This document shows positions 6,971-8,643 of a stretch of 8,643 nt of DNA, piece after piece; the stretch's first letter is position 1; every line of letters begins with the position of its first letter. Both the position numbers and the translations under genes were made by a program. Under the pieces are notes generated by a model. It had not been told where the DNA came from and made no database searches. It saw nothing but the letters and a program-made list of their open reading frames with translations. The stretch covers positions 1-8,643 of the forward strand of contig CANCAO010000049.1 in NCBI GenBank assembly GCA_947374105.1, given 5' to 3'. Origin of the DNA: Comamonadaceae bacterium. Its GTDB lineage: Bacteria; Pseudomonadota; Gammaproteobacteria; Burkholderiales; Burkholderiaceae_C.

Positions 6971-7585
6971 ATGAATATGCCTGTGATCCAGCTTTTCTTG
7001 GCCGTGACCTGTGCCCTGTCGGGCGCAGTGGCGCGCGCCGATAAAGCGGATAACAACAAGCCCATGAACATCGAGTCCGATGCGCTTCGTTATGACGATC
7101 TCAAACAGACCAGCGTGTTCAGCGGGCGTGTGGTGCTGACCAAGGGCAGCATTTTGATTCGTGGTGGCGTGGTGGCGGTGCGTCAGGATGCTCAGGGTTA
7201 CCAGTTTGGTGTGGTGACGGCCGAGCCGGGGCAGCTCGCATTCTTTCGGCAAAAACGCGAAGGCGTGGATGAATTTATTGAAGGTGAAGGCGAGACGATT
7301 GAGTACGACGGACGCGCCGACACAGTCAAATTCTTGAAGAGCGCGCAGATGCGTCGCCTGCGGGGCGCGAGTTTGGCTGACGAGGTGACAGGCAGTGTCA
7401 TTCACTACAACAGCACCACGGATGTGTTCATGGTTGATGGGGGTGAGGCGCGTGGCCCGACTGACAAAAGCCGTGGACGTGTGCGCGTGGTGCTAACACC
7501 TAAACCGCAGCCTGAAGCGGGCTCTACGCCTGCACCGTCGCTCCCGCTGCGCTCGACAACGACTTTGGGTGGGGAGCGTCAGTGA
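6971..7585 (+). CDS. lptA: lipopolysaccharide transport periplasmic protein LptA
   Basis: A 204-residue periplasmic protein of the OstA/LptA family that forms the bridge carrying lipopolysaccharide from the inner-membrane LptBFGC complex to LptDE. An N-terminal signal sequence ends at about residue 23 (ARA, then DKAD). The OstA domain spans about 31-155 with the expected beta-strand pattern: PMNIESDALRYDDLKQTSVF, GRVVLTKGSILIRG, the GEGETIEYDGRADTVKF segment and AQMRRLRG. The C-terminal 30 residues are Pro/Ser/Thr-rich and probably disordered. The signal n-region (MNMPVIQ) has no Lys or Arg, which is unusual. An in-frame stop at 6935, with no ATG, GTG or TTG between, leaves 6971 or the ATG at 6977 as start. 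The gene overlaps lptB by four bases. LptC, often encoded just upstream, is absent here. Confidence 0.93.
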   Translation: MNMPVIQLFLAVTCALSGAVARADKADNNKPMNIESDALRYDDLKQTSVFSGRVVLTKGSILIRGGVVAVRQDAQGYQFGVVTAEPGQLAFFRQKREGVDEFIEGEGETIEYDGRADTVKFLKSAQMRRLRGASLADEVTGSVIHYNSTTDVFMVDGGEARGPTDKSRGRVRVVLTPKPQPEAGSTPAPSLPLRSTTTLGGERQ

Positions 7586-8403
7586 GCGCGGCAGATGAGA
7601 CGCCCTTGGCCGTGGCACAAGCTGATGTGACAGCCGACAACGAGGGTGTTGTGTCGGTGAACGACAGCAAACTCGAGGCCCGCCATCTGAAGAAGTTTTA
7701 CGGCAGCCGAGAGGTGGTCAAAGACGTCTCGCTCACCGTGCGCAAAGGCGAGGTGGTAGGCCTGCTCGGGCCCAATGGCGCGGGCAAGACCACGTCCTTT
7801 TACATGATCGTGGGTCTGGTGCGTGTGAGTGCTGGGGACATCCTCATTGATGGTCAGCCCGTGGAAGATATGCCGATTCACCGGCGCGCGCGCTTGGGTC
7901 TGGGCTATCTGCCGCAAGAAGCTTCGATCTTTCGACGTCTCAGTGTGCAAGATAATGTGCGCGCCGTGCTGGAGTTACAACGGGACGAAACGGGCAAGCC
8001 ACTGGGTAAGGTCGAGATTGAGCAACGCTTGACGCAACTCTTGCAAGACTTACGCGTGGATCATTTGCGTGACTCGTCCGCGTTAGCGCTCTCGGGTGGC
8101 GAGCGTCGTCGCGTGGAGATCGCCCGCGCCTTGGCGACCCGCCCGCGCTTCATACTGTTGGATGAGCCATTTGCAGGTATCGACCCGATTGCGGTGATCG
8201 AGATCCAGCGGATCATCAGTTTTCTTAAAGAGCGTGGCATTGGCGTGCTCATTACTGATCACAACGTGCGCGAGACGTTGGGTATTTGCGATCATGCCTA
8301 CATCATCAGTGACGGCCATGTGCTGGCGCAGGGTACACCCGCCGAGATCGTGAACAACGCCGATGTGCGCCGGGTGTATCTGGGCGAACATTTCCGAATG
8401 TAA
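7582..8403 (+). CDS. lptB: LPS export ABC transporter ATP-binding protein LptB
   Basis: Cytoplasmic ATPase of the LptB2FGC complex that powers lipopolysaccharide extraction from the inner membrane. The 273 residues contain every ABC motif: Walker A GPNGAGKTT (63-71), Q-loop LPQEAS (Q112), signature LSGGERRRVEIARAL (170-184), Walker B FILLDEPFAGIDP with D194 and E195, and switch histidine H227 in TDHNVRE. The end YLGEHFRM is typical of LptB. The start is a GTG overlapping the lptA stop (GTGA), with GGAG five bases upstream, so translation is probably coupled to lptA. This start gives about 27 extra N-terminal residues, polar and probably disordered, compared with the 241-residue E. coli protein. 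A later start would remove most of them but has less support. Confidence 0.95.
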   Translation: MSAADETPLAVAQADVTADNEGVVSVNDSKLEARHLKKFYGSREVVKDVSLTVRKGEVVGLLGPNGAGKTTSFYMIVGLVRVSAGDILIDGQPVEDMPIHRRARLGLGYLPQEASIFRRLSVQDNVRAVLELQRDETGKPLGKVEIEQRLTQLLQDLRVDHLRDSSALALSGGERRRVEIARALATRPRFILLDEPFAGIDPIAVIEIQRIISFLKERGIGVLITDHNVRETLGICDHAYIISDGHVLAQGTPAEIVNNADVRRVYLGEHFRM

Positions 8404-8420
8404 ATATGGCCCTACACGCT

Positions 8421-8490
8421 TGTTGCTGCGCGTACTGCGCTGTCCCCCAAGGGAGGCGTGCCTTGCTTAGGGCGGCCCTGCGCTGCGGCG
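8421..8490. repeat. probable dispersed GC-rich intergenic repeat (Comamonadaceae type)
   Basis: This part of the lptB-rpoN spacer is much more GC-rich than the start of the spacer and full of short dyads: TCCC/GGGA around CCAA (8443-8454), GCCTT/AGGGC around GCTT (8460-8473, one G-U pair), and AGGGC-G-GCCCT (8469-8479). The sequence resembles, from memory, repeats scattered between genes in Comamonadaceae (a TGCGCTG-CCCCC-AAGGG core, then GCCTTGCTT and GGGCGGCCC). Only one copy is present in the window, so repetition cannot be shown. No U-tract follows, so it is not a standard terminator. Confidence 0.4.
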
Positions 8491-8506
8491 TTGAATGAAG
8501 CAAGGC
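8460..8506 (+). promoter_or_regulatory. inverted repeat enclosing the rpoN start codon (possible RNA hairpin)
   Basis: GCCTTGCTT at 8460-8468 is a perfect reverse complement of AAGCAAGGC at 8498-8506. In the transcript it could form a 9-bp stem whose 29-nt loop ends with the rpoN ATG at 8495-8497; rpoN codons 2-4 form the 3' arm. The loop contains the AGGGC/GCCCT dyad. Such a stem could hinder or position ribosomes. The inverted repeat is directly visible; a regulatory role is inferred. Confidence 0.35.
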
Positions 8507-8643
8507 CTTTCCCTTCGGGTCTCCCAGCACCTGGCGCTCACGCCGCAATTGCAGCAGTCGATCCGGCTGTTGCAGTTGTCCACCTTGGAGTTGAGCCAAG
8601 AGGTGGGGCAGATGCTGGACGACAACCCCTTTCTGGAGCTGGA
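8495..8643 (+). CDS. rpoN: RNA polymerase sigma-54 factor, 5' part only
   Basis: The first 49 codons of RpoN, cut by the window edge and too short as a fragment to stand out as an open frame. The translation opens [17 protein letters not shown], followed by the glutamine- and leucine-rich region I ([20 protein letters not shown]) and DDNPFLEL. Region I contacts enhancer-binding activators and holds the polymerase closed at -24/-12 promoters. The ATG at 8495 must be the start, or very close to it, because the preceding in-frame codon (8492-8494) is TGA. No Shine-Dalgarno is visible. The position after lptA-lptB is the conserved proteobacterial arrangement. The 91-bp spacer from lptB carries the repeat and the inverted repeat described separately. 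Confidence 0.95.
   Translation, partial: MKQGLSLRVSQHLALTPQLQQSIRLLQLSTLELSQEVGQMLDDNPFLEL

Noticed and set aside
8441..8480. Intrinsic terminator between lptB and rpoN
   Set aside because: The hairpins are not followed by a U-rich tract, and lptB-rpoN is usually cotranscribed.
1..8643. CRISPR array, insertion sequence, phage gene, toxin-antitoxin or defence system
   Set aside because: No regularly spaced repeats, transposase or terminal inverted repeats, or genes of those families; nearly every base is accounted for by core or catabolic genes.

Overview
This window looks like ordinary chromosome from a betaproteobacterium of the order Burkholderiales, most likely family Comamonadaceae (relatives of Rhodoferax, Polaromonas or Limnohabitans). 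That placement is an inference. It rests on the order argS, SPOR-domain protein, dsbA; on lptA-lptB-rpoN; on a beta-type PsiF protein; on an acyl-CoA dehydrogenase/MmgE-PrpD pair; on moderately high GC; and on an intergenic repeat of a type I associate with this family. I see no insertion sequence, phage gene, CRISPR array, tRNA or rRNA, and no coding gap longer than about 115 bases.

Left part (1-3394): two minus-strand catabolic genes, an acyl-CoA dehydrogenase (1216-2373) followed one base later by an MmgE/PrpD-family gene (1-1214, cut by the window edge). They face a divergent LysR-type regulator (2471-3394) across a 97-bp intergenic region holding a 12-bp palindrome. This is the usual layout for a LysR regulator controlling a small acyl-CoA breakdown operon; the substrate cannot be read from the sequence.

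Middle (3395-3956): a strong bidirectional hairpin terminator (3427-3457) separates lysR from a convergent minus-strand gene for a small secreted PsiF-repeat protein (3506-3841). A 115-bp divergent intergenic region lies between that gene and argS.

Right part (3957-8643): a tight plus-strand run of housekeeping genes: argS, a membrane-anchored SPOR (FtsN-like) protein, dsbA, lptA, lptB and the 5' end of rpoN. Gaps are 11, 32, 7, -4 and 91 bp, with no terminator seen, so they are probably at least partly cotranscribed. They cover tRNA charging, septal peptidoglycan binding, periplasmic disulfide formation, lipopolysaccharide transport and sigma-54. The common upstream partners of lptA (kdsC, lptC) are absent here; dsbA takes their place.

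No new defence or mobile system is visible. The feature most worth checking is the lptB-rpoN junction. A probable family-specific repeat lies just upstream of rpoN. A perfect 9-bp inverted repeat flanks the rpoN start codon, with one arm in the repeat and the other in rpoN codons 2-4. A 30-codon open frame ends in an ATGA overlap with the rpoN start, and no Shine-Dalgarno sequence is evident. Together these suggest, without proving, control of sigma-54 translation.
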